Assembly (NCBI GenBank): GCA_025529335.1
Contig: JAMYHX010000021.1
Coordinates: forward strand, 1-64,000
Direction of reading: 5' to 3'
Origin: Rhizopus sp. PT2906
Lineage: Eukaryota > Mucoromycota > Mucoromycetes > Mucorales > Rhizopodaceae
DNA: 64,000 nt
In this document: one piece after another, positions 1 to 10,568 of the stretch
Layout: each line of letters begins with the position of its first letter
How positions within the stretch are numbered: the stretch's first letter is position 1
Translations under genes and position numbers: made by a program
Notes under the pieces: model-generated
Told to the model about the DNA's origin: nothing
The model's database searches: none
The model's input: the letters and a program-made list of their open reading frames with translations, nothing else

Positions 1-366
1 ATTCCAATTAAAGGCATTGTACCTTCATATACTCAATCGTACATCTATAATCCTTCATATAATGCTCAGAGACTGTCAGAAAGGAATGAAAATTTAGACA
101 ATGAGATTATAGAAAACCCTTCAACTTTGCTTTCTCAATGCAATCCCTTCAAACGCATTTATCGTCATGTATATGAAATATTGAGCAGCTATGAAAGCTC
201 CAGCATCAACAGCGAGAATAGGGCTAACAACAATAGCTCTGCAGAAGGCGGATTGCCTTATATTATCATCAGTTCATCGATGAGAATGCATTTGGTTGAA
301 GGAGGCGTTAGACGTACTCATAACCTGGCAACGATGGAAGACGCTGTCACAGTTATTCCTGTTTAG
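1..366 (+). CDS. C-terminal part of an unidentified protein (5' end outside window)
   Basis: An open frame runs from the first base of the window to a TAG at 364-366, giving about 121 residues with no stop. The start lies upstream of the window. The fragment is hydrophilic, with a Ser/Asn-rich patch near the middle and a more ordered end containing YIIISSS, MRMHLVEGGVRR and a final TVIPV. I do not recognise a family. It could be a last exon of a larger protein, and its composition resembles the other genes of the window rather than the transposon debris that follows. Confidence 0.6.
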   Translation: MPIKGIVPSYTQSYIYNPSYNAQRLSERNENLDNEIIENPSTLLSQCNPFKRIYRHVYEILSSYESSSINSENRANNNSSAEGGLPYIIISSSMRMHLVEGGVRRTHNLATMEDAVTVIPV

Positions 367-844
367 TATATTGACAGAAACTTTCGTGACATAGTTTTAC
401 TTTGAGAAACAGTAGTAGAAATGATAGTCTTCGTCAAGGGTATGTTTTTGAGCAGCACTTTCAACATATCAGCCATACACATGCTGCATACGTGTGTATG
501 AATTGCGTACTGTTATTTCCCCATGGAGCATGTGAGTGACGTTAGGGTTTGTGCTTTTTCTTTTCCTTCTTCACTGTCACTTCTTCAATTACTGTTTCTG
601 GTATGTAGATGATGATTCTTGACCATCGTGTATCATTTTAATATCCTTATTCATTACTTTTATAAGGATAACTACTCTAAGGATTACAGTAAGATGTGCA
701 GTGTGTCAAAAGTGGAGCGACTTTTCATTCCAACGTTTTACTATTAAAGAAAATATGATTAATTAATAAGAAAATGTTGGCGATCGTTAATTTAACATGA
801 CAAGGCTATCCGTAGCTACTTTCTCCTTTCTTCTTTACTTCAAT
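367..844. other. AT-rich intergenic stretch upstream of the Fanzor remnant
   Basis: No supported gene. An imperfect inverted repeat is visible: ccaacgtttt at 730-739 faces aaaatgttgg at 771-780 (9 of 10 pairs). It could be a hairpin near the left edge of the following element, but I cannot identify element ends or a target-site duplication. Confidence 0.4.
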
Positions 845-2384
845 ATGAAACGAAATAAAGACGATGACCCTCCGTCTCCAAAGGCAAAGTGTAGCAAAGG
901 GAAAGGTATGTAAGATATATAGTCGATATGGCACATATTAATGGTCCATTAGCTGTCGATTGTGGGCTTCCTTCTTTGTTTGCATAAACGCAAGCAAATT
1001 TATTAAAGAATACAGGTTTTGAACCAAGCCATGATGACTTTCAAGAAATTCCATTACTTAGAAAAGGTAAAGATAACATCTATTAGCTCCATCTGTTTTA
1101 TAGCTGAATGATGTATTAGACAAGAATATCCGTACTACTTTGAAAGCTACTAAAGAAGACACATCTGCTCCTGGTCCCTCAAATGTTGTCATCAATGAAA
1201 AGACATCTATGCCTACAGTCAACAAAGATACAAGTGTTCAAACTGTATTACCTGCTCCTACTCCTTCCACTAGCTGTACTTCTGCTCCCATCAAGACCTC
1301 CAAGAAATATCAAGCCAAGGTTGATAAGACTGAAGCACTTAAAAAGGAAAAAAAAAAGAACAAGACGACAAGTAATGACCAAAAATAAGCACGATGTCCT
1401 TCTTGTGGTGGAACCGATCACTCTCGTTCCTCCAACAAGTTGTGTCCTATGAATAAGTCAAAAACGAAGCTTCCAAAGCCCAAGAATACTGTCGAGAAAG
1501 CCTTTGTAATCAAGACATCTTTGGCTAATACTTGCAAATATCCCAAGCTCGTTACCTTGATTCATGAAATAGTTGACCACATTACTCAACTGGTATGCGC
1601 TGGATCCATTTTTGCTAATTGCTATTTCTTGGAACTTCTCAAGAACAGTGAAGAACTACCTGTAGTCACTCAGAATTTGTTCTATAAGATATTTTCCATA
1701 TTTGCTGGCCAAGGAAAATACGCCTCTGATAGTATCAAGAAGAGTTTCAAGACCTTTTGTCAATCTACTTCTCTTACTCAATCTAACTTGAACAAGTACG
1801 CAAGTAAAGGATATATAACCATTGTATCATCCATGGCTAAGCAATATGAAACACTGGCCCGCAACTACGTATGCTCTACTTATGAAGATCGAACACTCAG
1901 ACAAATTCTTAATGTCTTATCAGAAAAGACTTCTCCTTACTTCTGTGGTGATAGCTTAACAGCTAAACAGCGTAAGTCTTTAGCAAAGCATATCTTTCAA
2001 CAAAAGATAAATCCCAGGTCTGTCTGGCCATCCACTGTTGATCGAATCGAGCGACATGTAACCATTGTCAATAGCTTTCTTACTTTCTGGTCAACATACG
2101 ATGTTTCCAATGGCGCCGATGTACCAAGTGAAGCTAATCTGTATACCAAACCTCAATGCTACATGAAATGGTTACACTTTATTCAGAAAGAAATGGAACA
2201 AAAGAAGTTCATTCAAGAAATAAAACCTCAAGACAAAGCATCAAGCAGTTATGTCCATAAAAAGTTACAAGAGTGTGAATCTTGTGGTACGGTTTGGAAT
2301 CGCGATATGAACAGTGCATTAAATATATATGGTATCTTTGTTTACAAATCAAAACACAACAATGAAAGCCCTTCAAAAGACTAA
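845..2384 (+). pseudogene. Broken Fanzor (eukaryotic TnpB-like RNA-guided nuclease), RuvC core deleted
   Basis: Three exons can be joined in phase: 845-905, 1016-1066 and 1120 onward, with GT-AG introns 906-1015 and 1067-1119. The N-terminal third is low complexity (Ser/Thr/Pro, then Lys-rich). A TAA at 1386-1388 interrupts the frame. The same frame continues immediately with a zinc-knuckle-like CPSCGGTDHSR...CPMN segment and about 300 further residues. The frame ends with CESCGTVWNRDMNSALNI, which fits the zinc-ribbon/RuvC-III end of TnpB and Fanzor proteins (CxxCG, then RDxNxAxNI). The N-terminal-type helical region runs straight into this ending at about residue HKKLQ. The expected several hundred residues carrying RuvC-I, RuvC-II and the first half of the zinc ribbon are absent. 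I infer an internal deletion plus a nonsense mutation, so nuclease activity is not expected. The subfamily is not determined. Confidence 0.72.
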
Positions 2385-2608
2385 TTGTACTGTGGATTTA
2401 ATGTGCTGTCCATAACGGCAGTGCATTCCTTAACGCCTCGATAAGTATAAAGCGAATGATACGTTATTATTTATTCATTAGTCTTCTAGTTATTCAGAGA
2501 AAAATATCAAGATTACTTTGACATGATTCAATGTCAGAATAGCTTAAAGAAGAATACTAATATAAGATGGCTTACTTGTATATTACTAAACTAGTTGACT
2601 TTATTGAA

Positions 2609-3747
2609 TTATGCTTGTACTTTATCAGTTGCCAATTTAAACACTCCTATCATTGCCCCTAGTTGCACCTTTTCATTGCCTCCTTCTCCTATTCTGTACT
2701 CGATTTCTGCTAGTTTATCAAGAATAAATATTCGTGACTCTGTAGGAAACTCGACAGTACGCGCATAATAATATATTTCACTTAGGATATCCTGAAGTGC
2801 TAATCCTGTCTCCCTCTTTAATTTCTCAATATCTTGAAGAAATTAGCTTAATAGATCTAGATAAGCATGTACACTTACTAGAGTAGGCCGTAGTAAATTC
2901 CTCTGTCATGATCCATTTAAAGATACGCTCAATATCCTGTGGATGTGGATGTCCAGTACAGTTATAGATGGCATTTTCATCAATTCGATCATAGGCAGCG
3001 TGACATGCTTGTAAGATATTGAGTGCACGACGCATATCTCCCTTTGAGAGTCGGAGCAATGCCTTCTTACCGTCCTCAGTAAGCTCGATTTGTTCTTGAT
3101 CTATAATTGTTTGTAATCTTGACTCTACTTGTTCGATCTCCAAAGGTGCAAATCTAAAACGTGTACAACGTGATTGAATGGCTGGAATGATCTTGCTCAC
3201 GTAATTACAAATAATACAGAATCGAACGTTTTTGGTATACTTTTCAATAATTCGACGAAGTGCTGATTGTGCTTGATTCGTCATGGAATCAGCTTCATCA
3301 AGAATGATCAACTTGAATCCTGAGCTATAAATATTTCGAGTACTAGCAAAGTTCTTAATTTGTTCTCGCACAACGTCAATACCACGATCATCAGAAGCAT
3401 TAAGTTCGAGGATCATGGCCTTGAATCGTTCGCCATAAAGCTTCCTTGCACATGCCAGAATGGTGGACGTTTTACCTGTACCGGGTGGGCCATAGAAGAG
3501 TAAATGAGGAAGTCGTTTAGCTTCAATAAATGTTTCGACTATTGCACGTTAATATGTCGCCCTTTTGTATACAAAAAAAAATAGTTTTACTTGTAGAAGT
3601 TATGTCTTTATGAGACACAAGATCATCGAGAGTGGCAGGACGATATTTTTCCACCCAAGGTAAGTTGTCTAATTCTGGCTTTATAAGAGTGCTTTTGCCT
3701 TTTCCTTTCTTTAAGCTCTTGATTGAATCAATTTCCATAGCACTCAT
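2609..3747 (-). CDS. RFC5: Replication factor C subunit 5 (yeast Rfc3 type), clamp loader ATPase
   Basis: Small clamp-loader subunit that, with the other RFC subunits, opens and loads PCNA on primed DNA in the nucleus. Three exons (3747-3591, 3538-2879, 2832-2609) join in frame to 346 residues, a normal length for the family. Visible motifs in order: LPWVEKYRP (RFC box II), the Walker A GPPGTGKTST, LELNASDDRG, Walker B LIILDEAD, the SRC arginine-finger motif in QSRCTRFRF, and GDMRRALN. The start MSAMEIDS is chosen because an upstream in-frame ATG would add a poorly conserved Phe-run tail. The introns are 52 and 46 nt. Among small RFC subunits, the ASTRNIYSSGFKLIILDEAD stretch fits Rfc3/RFC5 best. 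Confidence 0.93.
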
Positions 3748-3972
3748 TTTATTTCTAAAGAAAAAAAAAAAAAACCAGGAAAAACGCGCCCAACTTATTT
3801 CGTGTCTAAATCTTTTTAACGTGTCACAGTACTTTCTTGCGTCGAGTCTCTCTCTGTTATGTTGGAACATTTACTAAGCTATCTCAGCCTTACTCTATAA
3901 TAAATAAGCTGTTAATCATGACATGGGTAAAACAAGGGCCGATAAAGGCTTTGCCTGTTACAAATAAATAGT

Positions 3973-4255
3973 AATCCATTCAGTGAGCACGAACGGGATA
4001 AGCTATGAACGGGTTAAAGTAGTACTGATGACTTGAAAATGGAAAGCAGAACTCTATTTCAGTGAGAATAACTGTATCAATGAAGATATCAAGGAAGAAA
4101 AGGAAGAGACCCTGCTATCGAACAACCATATCGTACGTTTGCTCGATAAAACGCCTACAGTTGAGCCACTTTAAGGGCTGGTCGAGGCATATCGCTTTCT
4201 TACCACTTTTATATTTATAAAAGACCATTACAGTCATCTAAAAACCGCTGAATAA
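3973..4255 (+). pseudogene. Decayed coding fragment, family unknown
   Basis: Protein-like stretches survive in shifting frames: NPFSEHERDKL, then AELYFSENNCINEDIKEEKE, HIVRLLDKTPTVEPL and, after a frame change, LVEAYRFLTTFIFIKDHY. Stop codons and at least one frameshift separate them. The pieces look like one former ORF, but I cannot name it. It may be mobile-element or duplicate-gene debris. Confidence 0.35.
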
Positions 4256-4312
4256 ATTATGTCATTTATTAAGGTACATTATGTGTATCCAAATGGCACC
4301 ATCGACATAAGT

Positions 4313-4340
4313 TGACACCAGAGTTAGTATAATGGTGTCA
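4313..4340. repeat. Perfect 8-bp inverted repeat (hairpin)
   Basis: tgacacca at 4313-4320 is followed after 12 nt by its exact reverse complement tggtgtca at 4333-4340. It lies between the two decayed fragments. No function is assigned. Confidence 0.4.
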
Positions 4341-4409
4341 TTGTAGTTTTATTGTTATAGTTATCATACATTTAATTTATTTGGCATCATTCAATAGTAT
4401 TCTCTGCTC

Positions 4410-5020
4410 ATGGGCTCTAAAAAAAAGTATAACAAAAAAGCTCGGGAAGACAGCAATATCGCTTTTCATAAAATTGACAACAATTTACAAGGAACAAAAA
4501 ATGTAAGGATAACCTTTGTCAAGATATAATAATAAAATATGCTGTTGGATTATATAAATGTGAACTGTAAAAGAAATACAAACCAAAAGAAGGTCAGAAC
4601 AGTATTATAAATCGAACAATTCGGTAAGCAGCATTCAGTGCTTTTATGATATACTTTTATAGATGAAATGACTTACAAGATAGCGACGCATCTCCCAAGG
4701 TAGAATGGCCGTATCAAATCTTCAAATATATCAGAGAGTCGCCTGGGGCAGAACTCGTTAACAGGCAATACCATTAAGGTTAAAAGAAAGACCACTAGTG
4801 GATGTGATCTTTGAACCTTGATATCACTGGTAACACCCACGGTAAAGTATCAGCATATATTTTAAACACATTAAGGTTGTCATTCTATGTAAAGACAAAT
4901 AGTTGTCAAGTTGCTGACGCTGATATTCATTTCAGATTAAAACAACCATTGTCAAACTTTTTGCTGTATACAGATAAAATGACCATTATAGGAAGGCTTA
5001 GAATGGCTCTAGATATTTGA
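4410..5020 (+). pseudogene. Second decayed coding fragment, family unknown
   Basis: A possible N-terminus (MGSKKKYNKKAREDSN) at 4410 is followed by a GT donor. Further downstream, ASPKVEWPYQIFKYIRESPG and, after in-frame stops, LDITGNTHGKVSAYIL through KMTIIGRLRMALDI read as coherent protein ending at 5020. The intervening stops mean it is not an intact gene. The family is not recognised; it could belong with the fragment just upstream. Confidence 0.35.
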
Positions 5021-5758
5021 ATGCAGAAATAATCGATTCCAGAAAAGGATCGTGACAAGAGTTCGTTCTTTTCAATGAGTCTTTGATAAAAAATAGGGTT
5101 TTCTTTTTATGTCATACGAAAGCGTCATTTCAACGTGAAAAAGATAAAGGATACCTACGTAGTGTTTAGCAAAACAAGGGAACCCACGAACTGAGCTGGA
5201 AATAAAATGACAAAGTATTGAACAGAATGAGAATATAAACTAGATATCTCATTATTTCTAACTAATGTTCTCTTTGTTGAGAAACTCATTTCGTTTCTGT
5301 TTTAATTTTTGACAACAAAGTTTGAAACTGTTTAATAGATTCATAGGAAAGTATGAAGAGGAGAGTGAATACACTTTTTTATATCGTCTGAGCTATGAAT
5401 AGAAACATTATCCCTCTTCGATATTGTTCATAAATAAAGAGCAACCCTCAGGTAAGGCTCACGGCTAAGCCTTTTTTTTTTGAAACAGGTAAATTGCTTG
5501 TGACCATTAAGGTATAGAAACGATGGGTGATGATAGATCTTAATAAAGACACACATCCTTAACGAGAGTAGGTGACATAAAAATGGTGTAACAGCCGTTA
5601 CGTATATCAAATAGTACGTAGCCTAATCACAGGATGAAATGTAACAGACATATAAATTTGATATAAGAAAGTATTTATATGATTTATTATGTACACGTGT
5701 TTTTTAAAAAATCTTAAAGGGCATATTATACACACACATTTATGAAAGGAAGGTATTA
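5021..5758. other. Gene-free AT-rich stretch
   Basis: Only short frames without family features are seen; one overlaps a poly-T run and looks accidental. The right end serves as the 3' flank of the minus-strand gene ending at 5759. Confidence 0.5.
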
Positions 5759-6352
5759 TTATTCTTGTTTCTTTTTAGTTGAGGATGAATCTGATCTTTT
5801 TCTTTTCCATTCAAGTACTGTTTGATGATGTTGATGAACAGGTTCACTATCCACTTGTCCCACACAAATCTTGAATCTACCTTTTTGTATACTGTAGTTA
5901 CATGAAGGTACTGTCAGTGACTGGGTATCATTTGTGCATTTTTTATCACCGTCGTTACACTGCCAAAAGTCGGAATCCCAAATACTTTTATTGGGCGAAC
6001 TTCTGGAAGAGAAGGCGGTGATGGATGTCATCTGGGTCAAGTCATGATCTATGTCTTGTTCTTGTTCTTTAATCTTGATGCCTGCCATTTGAGCAAACTC
6101 TTTAGCGGTTAAATCTTCACATTTAATCATAGATTCATTGTTATTATTGTTATTGTTGTTGTTGTTATTATTATCCATATGTCTAAGCACTTTTTCTGTA
6201 GCTGCTGCTACTGTTGTAGGTGAAGAATATCTTCGACCAGATGAATAGTTGAATTTGTTCGTAAATAATGATACTAACCCTTTCTTCCATTTATTACTGT
6301 GATTAAAAGAAGAATGTCGTGGTGGGTTGTAAGTGACTGCAACCAAGGTCAT
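5759..6352 (-). CDS. Hypothetical protein with a 12-residue poly-Asn tract
   Basis: Single uninterrupted frame of 197 residues from an ATG at 6352. The N-terminal 60 residues are basic and Ser-rich. A run of 12 Asn follows at about residues 61-72, encoded by mixed AAT/AAC codons, then an acidic segment (LTAKEFAQMAGIKIKEQEQD). The C-terminus contains four Cys and ends in a Lys/Ser-rich basic tail (RKRSDSSSTKKKQE) that could act as a nuclear signal. No domain is recognised. It is divergent to the USP7-like gene (about 220 bp between starts). Confidence 0.6.
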   Translation of the reverse strand: MTLVAVTYNPPRHSSFNHSNKWKKGLVSLFTNKFNYSSGRRYSSPTTVAAATEKVLRHMDNNNNNNNNNNNNESMIKCEDLTAKEFAQMAGIKIKEQEQDIDHDLTQMTSITAFSSRSSPNKSIWDSDFWQCNDGDKKCTNDTQSLTVPSCNYSIQKGRFKICVGQVDSEPVHQHHQTVLEWKRKRSDSSSTKKKQE

Positions 6353-6573
6353 AAGGATTCATACAATAACAGGAAAAAAAAAAAAGAGACGAGAAATGGT
6401 TTATAAGAGAATTATACAAGTGTTTTGTGTGTAAATGAAAGAAAAAAAAAAAATGCCTCAATTGTGATATGAACCCGACCATTCCCGGGGCTTATAAAAA
6501 AACTCACGTCGTACGGCCAAAATGATGACGGAAATTCAATTCAAAAGAAAAAGGAAAGGTGTTTCTCTTCATA

Positions 6574-8634
6574 ATGGCAATAAAGAATGTAGACAAAGTA
6601 ACCCTAGACAATAAGCAGGAACACAGTCATATTCATCAATATAGTATATTTGATAGTAAAGAAGTAAACCATTTACTTGACCACATAAACTAACCTCAAC
6701 TTAGTTGACGACGTTTTACCAAGTGTATTACCCATATATAAAGAACTGGAGCAAGTAGATTTCTATGTTCATCATTGGGAAATAAAAGAATGGAGTAACC
6801 TAGACCAGCGTACTCATGGTCCAGTATTTGAAGTGGCTGGTTACAAATGGTATAAACATAAAGTGTATAAACAATGATTAATATTTCAAAAATATAGGCG
6901 TACTTTACTCTTTCCTAAAGGCAACGGACAACATGAAATGACATCCATCTATCTTGAAGTTGTTCAGAATCAAGATCAAAAAAAGGATTGGGCCATTTGT
7001 GGTCAATTTGCCATAGTGATATCAGATCCTTCCAATCCAAAGCATTTCTTTAGCAACCGTAATGTTGACGTCGTTGTCATTTAAACAATAATTCACACCC
7101 ATTTATAGATGCTCACCATCGATTCTGTAATGAAGAAGTCGATTGGGGATTTACACGATATTATCCTTTAAAGACATTAAACTCGTTTCTAAAGAATGAT
7201 CAAGTGACCATCTCCATCTTTTTAAGAATTGTCAAAGATGAAACAGGTGTCTTGTGGCATAACTTGATCAAGTAAGATAGAACCTACGAGTGACCTCATA
7301 CTCATCATCAATAGTTATGATTCTCGTAAAGAAACAGGCTATATAGGCATCAGAAATCAAGGAGCAACGTGCTACATGAACTCTTTAATACAATCACTTT
7401 ATTTTACAAACATATTCAGAAAGGCAGTATACAGGATTCCCACCGAGAAAGAAGATCCAAACAATAGTGTTGTTTTGGCACTTCAACGATGCTTTTATAA
7501 CCTCCAATTTGCAGATGAATCCGTCGGTACAACAGAGCTCACCAAGTCATTTGGTTGGGATTCATCTGATGCGTTTATGCAACACGACGTTCAAGAGTTT
7601 AGTAGAGTCTTACAGGATAATCTTGAATTGAAAATGAAAGGAACATTAGTAGATGGTGCAGTGACAAACATATTCATGGGAAAGATGAAGAGCTTTATCA
7701 AATGTATCCATGTTGACTATGAATCATCACGAGTAGAGGACTTTTATGGTAACTGGACACTACATGTATAAAATATCTTGCTCATGCTTTTGTAAGATAT
7801 CCAACTCGATGTGAAGGGATGCAAAAATGTAGATGAATCATTTAAAAAATATGTGGCATTAGAAACACTGGATGGTGAAAACAAATATATGGCAGAAGGA
7901 CATGGATTACAAGATGCATGTAAGGGTGTATCCTTTGAAAAGTTTCCACCCGTGCTACATCTACAGCTGAAACGGTTTGAATATGATATGCAAAGAGATA
8001 CCATGGTGAAGGTAAAGATAACATGTGTAATTAGGGTTAAAAGAAAGCTGATATCGGGAGGTTATAGATCAACGATCGTTATGTATTTCCAGATACCATG
8101 GATTTACGTGAGTACTGCTCAGCGCCCAGTAATGATCCAGAAGAACACATTTATGTATTACATGGTGTTCTTGTTCATAGCGGTGATATTGATGGAGGGC
8201 ATTACTTTGCACTGTTAAAACCTCAAAAGGACAGCAAATGGTTTCGTTTTGATGATGATCGAGTGACACCAGTGACATTAAGGGAAGTATTTGAGGATAA
8301 TTATGGTGATGATGACCATGATGATGAAATACGATGCACAAGTGCAAAAGCATTAAAAAAGTTTACAAATGCTTACATGCTTGTCTATTTTCAAAAAAAT
8401 AAACTAGATGAAATATTAGAGCCTATCAAAGAAGATGAAATACCAAAGCATTTGAATAAATCAATCAAGGACAATGCAAGAGCTCTAAAAGATGATGTTA
8501 TCAACACACTCTTACAGCAACAAAGAAATCCAAAAAAGGACATTCGTCTAAAGAAGACAGGTAGTCAACCTAATAATACTACAAGCGATAAAAAGTGTAA
8601 TAAAGGCGTCTCAACGCCATGTTGTATAAGTTAA
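6574..8634 (+). CDS. Short USP7/Ubp15-like ubiquitin hydrolase (MATH + USP) with C-terminal CaaX box
   Basis: Predicted cysteine protease removing ubiquitin from proteins. Exons join in frame across at least six GT-AG introns (first intron 6656-6704). The MATH (TRAF-like) domain comes first (HHWEIKEW, VAGYKWRTLLFPKGNG, FTRYYPL). The USP domain follows, with the Cys box NQGATCYMNS, QHDVQEF, PPVLHLQLKRFEYD, the His box HSGDIDGGHYFAL, and FDDDRV then FTNAYMLVYF. USP7 proteins normally carry about 500 further residues of ubiquitin-like domains. Here only about 75 residues follow the catalytic domain, ending in Cys-Cys-Ile-Ser. That fits a CaaX prenylation motif (X = Ser, favouring farnesyl) with a neighbouring Cys that could be palmitoylated. 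I infer a membrane-anchored paralogue; a full-length USP7 elsewhere in the genome is likely. Confidence 0.88.
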
Positions 8635-9862
8635 TTCTGAAGTTAAAATTAATAAAACTCATCTCTCTTTCCTTTAATATTCCATATTCCGGTACTCCCA
8701 ATAATACAGTCAAAGGGCGGTCTTTTAAAAAATGCGGCTGATGAATTTTCCCAAAGGGCGGTTTTGATTCATCCAATGGGCAGTTTTTGTTTTTTCAATG
8801 GGCGGTCAATATTTGGAAATGCAGCCCATATATTTCTAACTCAATCTACGTGATCCTCTTGGTGGTCCATTTACTTCCCTTCTGTTGTTGTGTTTTTTTT
8901 TTTAAAAAAAAAAAATTCAAAACCATGGTTACTATCACGCGACAACAAGCTCTATGCATGTTTTTTATTAAGAATGCACAGAGGTGAACGCGAAAAAGCT
9001 GGAGAAGAGATTCGAAGAAATAGAAGACGTCGAAATATGTTTCATCGACGATCTTACAGAACCAATTTTATGTTTGGTTGCAGTTATAGTTGCCAAACCT
9101 TTCAAGTACCATCAGTATCCTGCTCTAACTGGTGACAAACCTTAAGTTTATAAAATCTACAGTATGTAGCATAATTTTTGTCTTAAATCCATTAGAATAT
9201 TGAAAGTTGTTTAGAACATTTGGTGGTATACGATCGGGAACAATTCTTATACATTAGAATATTTTACAATTGTTAAAAATATACAAATGTTAAATGGGAA
9301 CTAATAAACGATATTAATATTATCTCTGGAAAGAAAACAAATCATTAAAATAAATGTTAAACCAGGAAATATTGTTAATGTTAAGTAAAAACACTTTTCA
9401 TCATAGTAATAAATTCTTTTTACGAACTAATTATTTATTTGCTTCTTTTGTATGGCTGACTTCTACAATCGAAGGCTTTCAACCTTTCTGGTTCTCTCAG
9501 AAGCTGGCTACAATCATATTCATGGATTTTGTTGGTGTAAGGCAACAAATCAACCATGATTTTTTTTTTTTTTGATTTGTTGGTATTTCCTAATAAGAAT
9601 ATCATTAGTGACTATAAACTTAACTGTGGTTGCTATTTTGCATTGGTTCTTTTATATTGTACTTTACTTCAAGAATGGCTCTAAATCAGAGCAATCAGTG
9701 CTTAGGCCAACAAAATCCAACGTGTCCAGGCAAACTTTTTCTTTCCCAATAATGAACGAAAGCAAATCTACGAAAAAAAAATTGTTATTCATTACTTCTT
9801 TAGAATGTGCTGATGGCTAACCTTGTACGTTGCCTGACACATCAAGCCCTTCCATTTCTTCT
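8635..9862. other. Accessory intergenic region with GC-box repeat and possible exon remnant
   Basis: No intact gene. It holds the phased GC-rich repeat at 8711-8806. At about 8985-9144, one frame reads KKLEKRFEEIEDVEICFI and VAKPFKYHQYPALTGDKP then stops; this looks protein-like and could be an exon of a decayed ORF. The rest contains homopolymer runs and short frames without recognisable features. Confidence 0.4.
8711..8806 (+). repeat. Degenerate tandem repeat of CAAWGGGCRGT, period about 20-22 bp
   Basis: Copies of the core start at 8711, 8752, 8774 and 8796 (caaagggcggt, caaagggcggt, caatgggcagt, caatgggcggt). A weaker copy (aatgcggct) near 8731 fills the only gap. The spacing of 20-22 bp is close to two helical turns, so all cores would face the same side of the DNA. 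GGGCGG is a GC-box core bound by C2H2 zinc-finger factors. The repeat lies just 3' of the USP7-like gene. Confidence 0.55.
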
Positions 9863-10453
9863 TTAGTTTTTAGATCCCCTTCTTTCGAAAGGATCGGACG
9901 CACGACAGCAAGGAGAAGCAAAAACCGCATCAACCAACGACCTTTCCTTAAGTTTTGAACTCATTGTTCGTAAAAGGTTATTCCTGGTTTCCTTTGCCTC
10001 TGAGCCAGGGGATTTTCTGATGTAGCCTATGATGGTGAAACCACCGTCTTTAAGGATCTTTATATGTTTTTGGTATACGGGAAGGAACTGCGAGATTTTT
10101 TTCACATCATCTATAAAGCTGTATTTAGTAAACTTAATTATAAAAGTATTAAATAGTTTTTTTTACCCAGGTACTCATTCTTTAATACATAAAGTGACCT
10201 AGTTCTTATTTTTTGAAGGTCATCTACACTATGTGTCCTTTTGGCGTTCACGTGTAGAAGGTCGAGTTTTTGATGTGAACACCACTTGCTGAAGGAGTTG
10301 ACATTGCTGTCGTCAAATAAACTGCAATAATCTCAAGTAGTACTCAGGATTTGTTTCATTGGCACCTTTTTGCAATCATATACATTTGTGTTACTAGGAT
10401 CAGTAGACAAATACACCGAGTTCAAGAATTGCTTGACTTGTGCATAAGTTGCT
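9863..10453 (-). pseudogene. Broken ORF with a serine-recombinase-like motif
   Basis: On the minus strand a frame reads QVKQFLNSVYLSTDPSN...VPMKQILSTT, meets a TGA at 10335-10333, and continues as a coherent protein (SKWCSHQKLDLLHVNAK...RSLYVLKNEYL). A likely intron follows, with its acceptor at tttatag. The last exon reads DDVKKISQFLPVY, then GFTIIGYIRKSPGSEAKETR, LLRTMSSKLKERSLVDAVFASP, and stops at 9863. The order Y-x-R-x-S, then a helix with LL..M and R.L...VF.S, weakly resembles the N-terminal catalytic fold of serine recombinases such as IS607-type transposases. The end is abrupt, so the protein is probably truncated. The assignment is tentative; the interruption by a stop is directly visible. 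Confidence 0.4.
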
Positions 10454-10568
10454 AAATAAAAGAAAAAAGCTGTGAGAACTGTTTCTTTTTTATCTATTTT
10501 TACAAAGGTAGATATCTTTCTTTTGCTGATTCTTTGTTACTTTCTATTTGGGTATTGCTGACATAAGA

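Noticed and set aside
8787..9135. Frames around 8.8-9.1 kb as an intact gene
   Set aside because: They cross homopolymer runs and the most protein-like part lies in another frame without a start.
9354..9820. Two adjacent plus-strand frames as a membrane protein gene
   Set aside because: Separated by a poly-T run, no consistent start or splice sites, no family resemblance.
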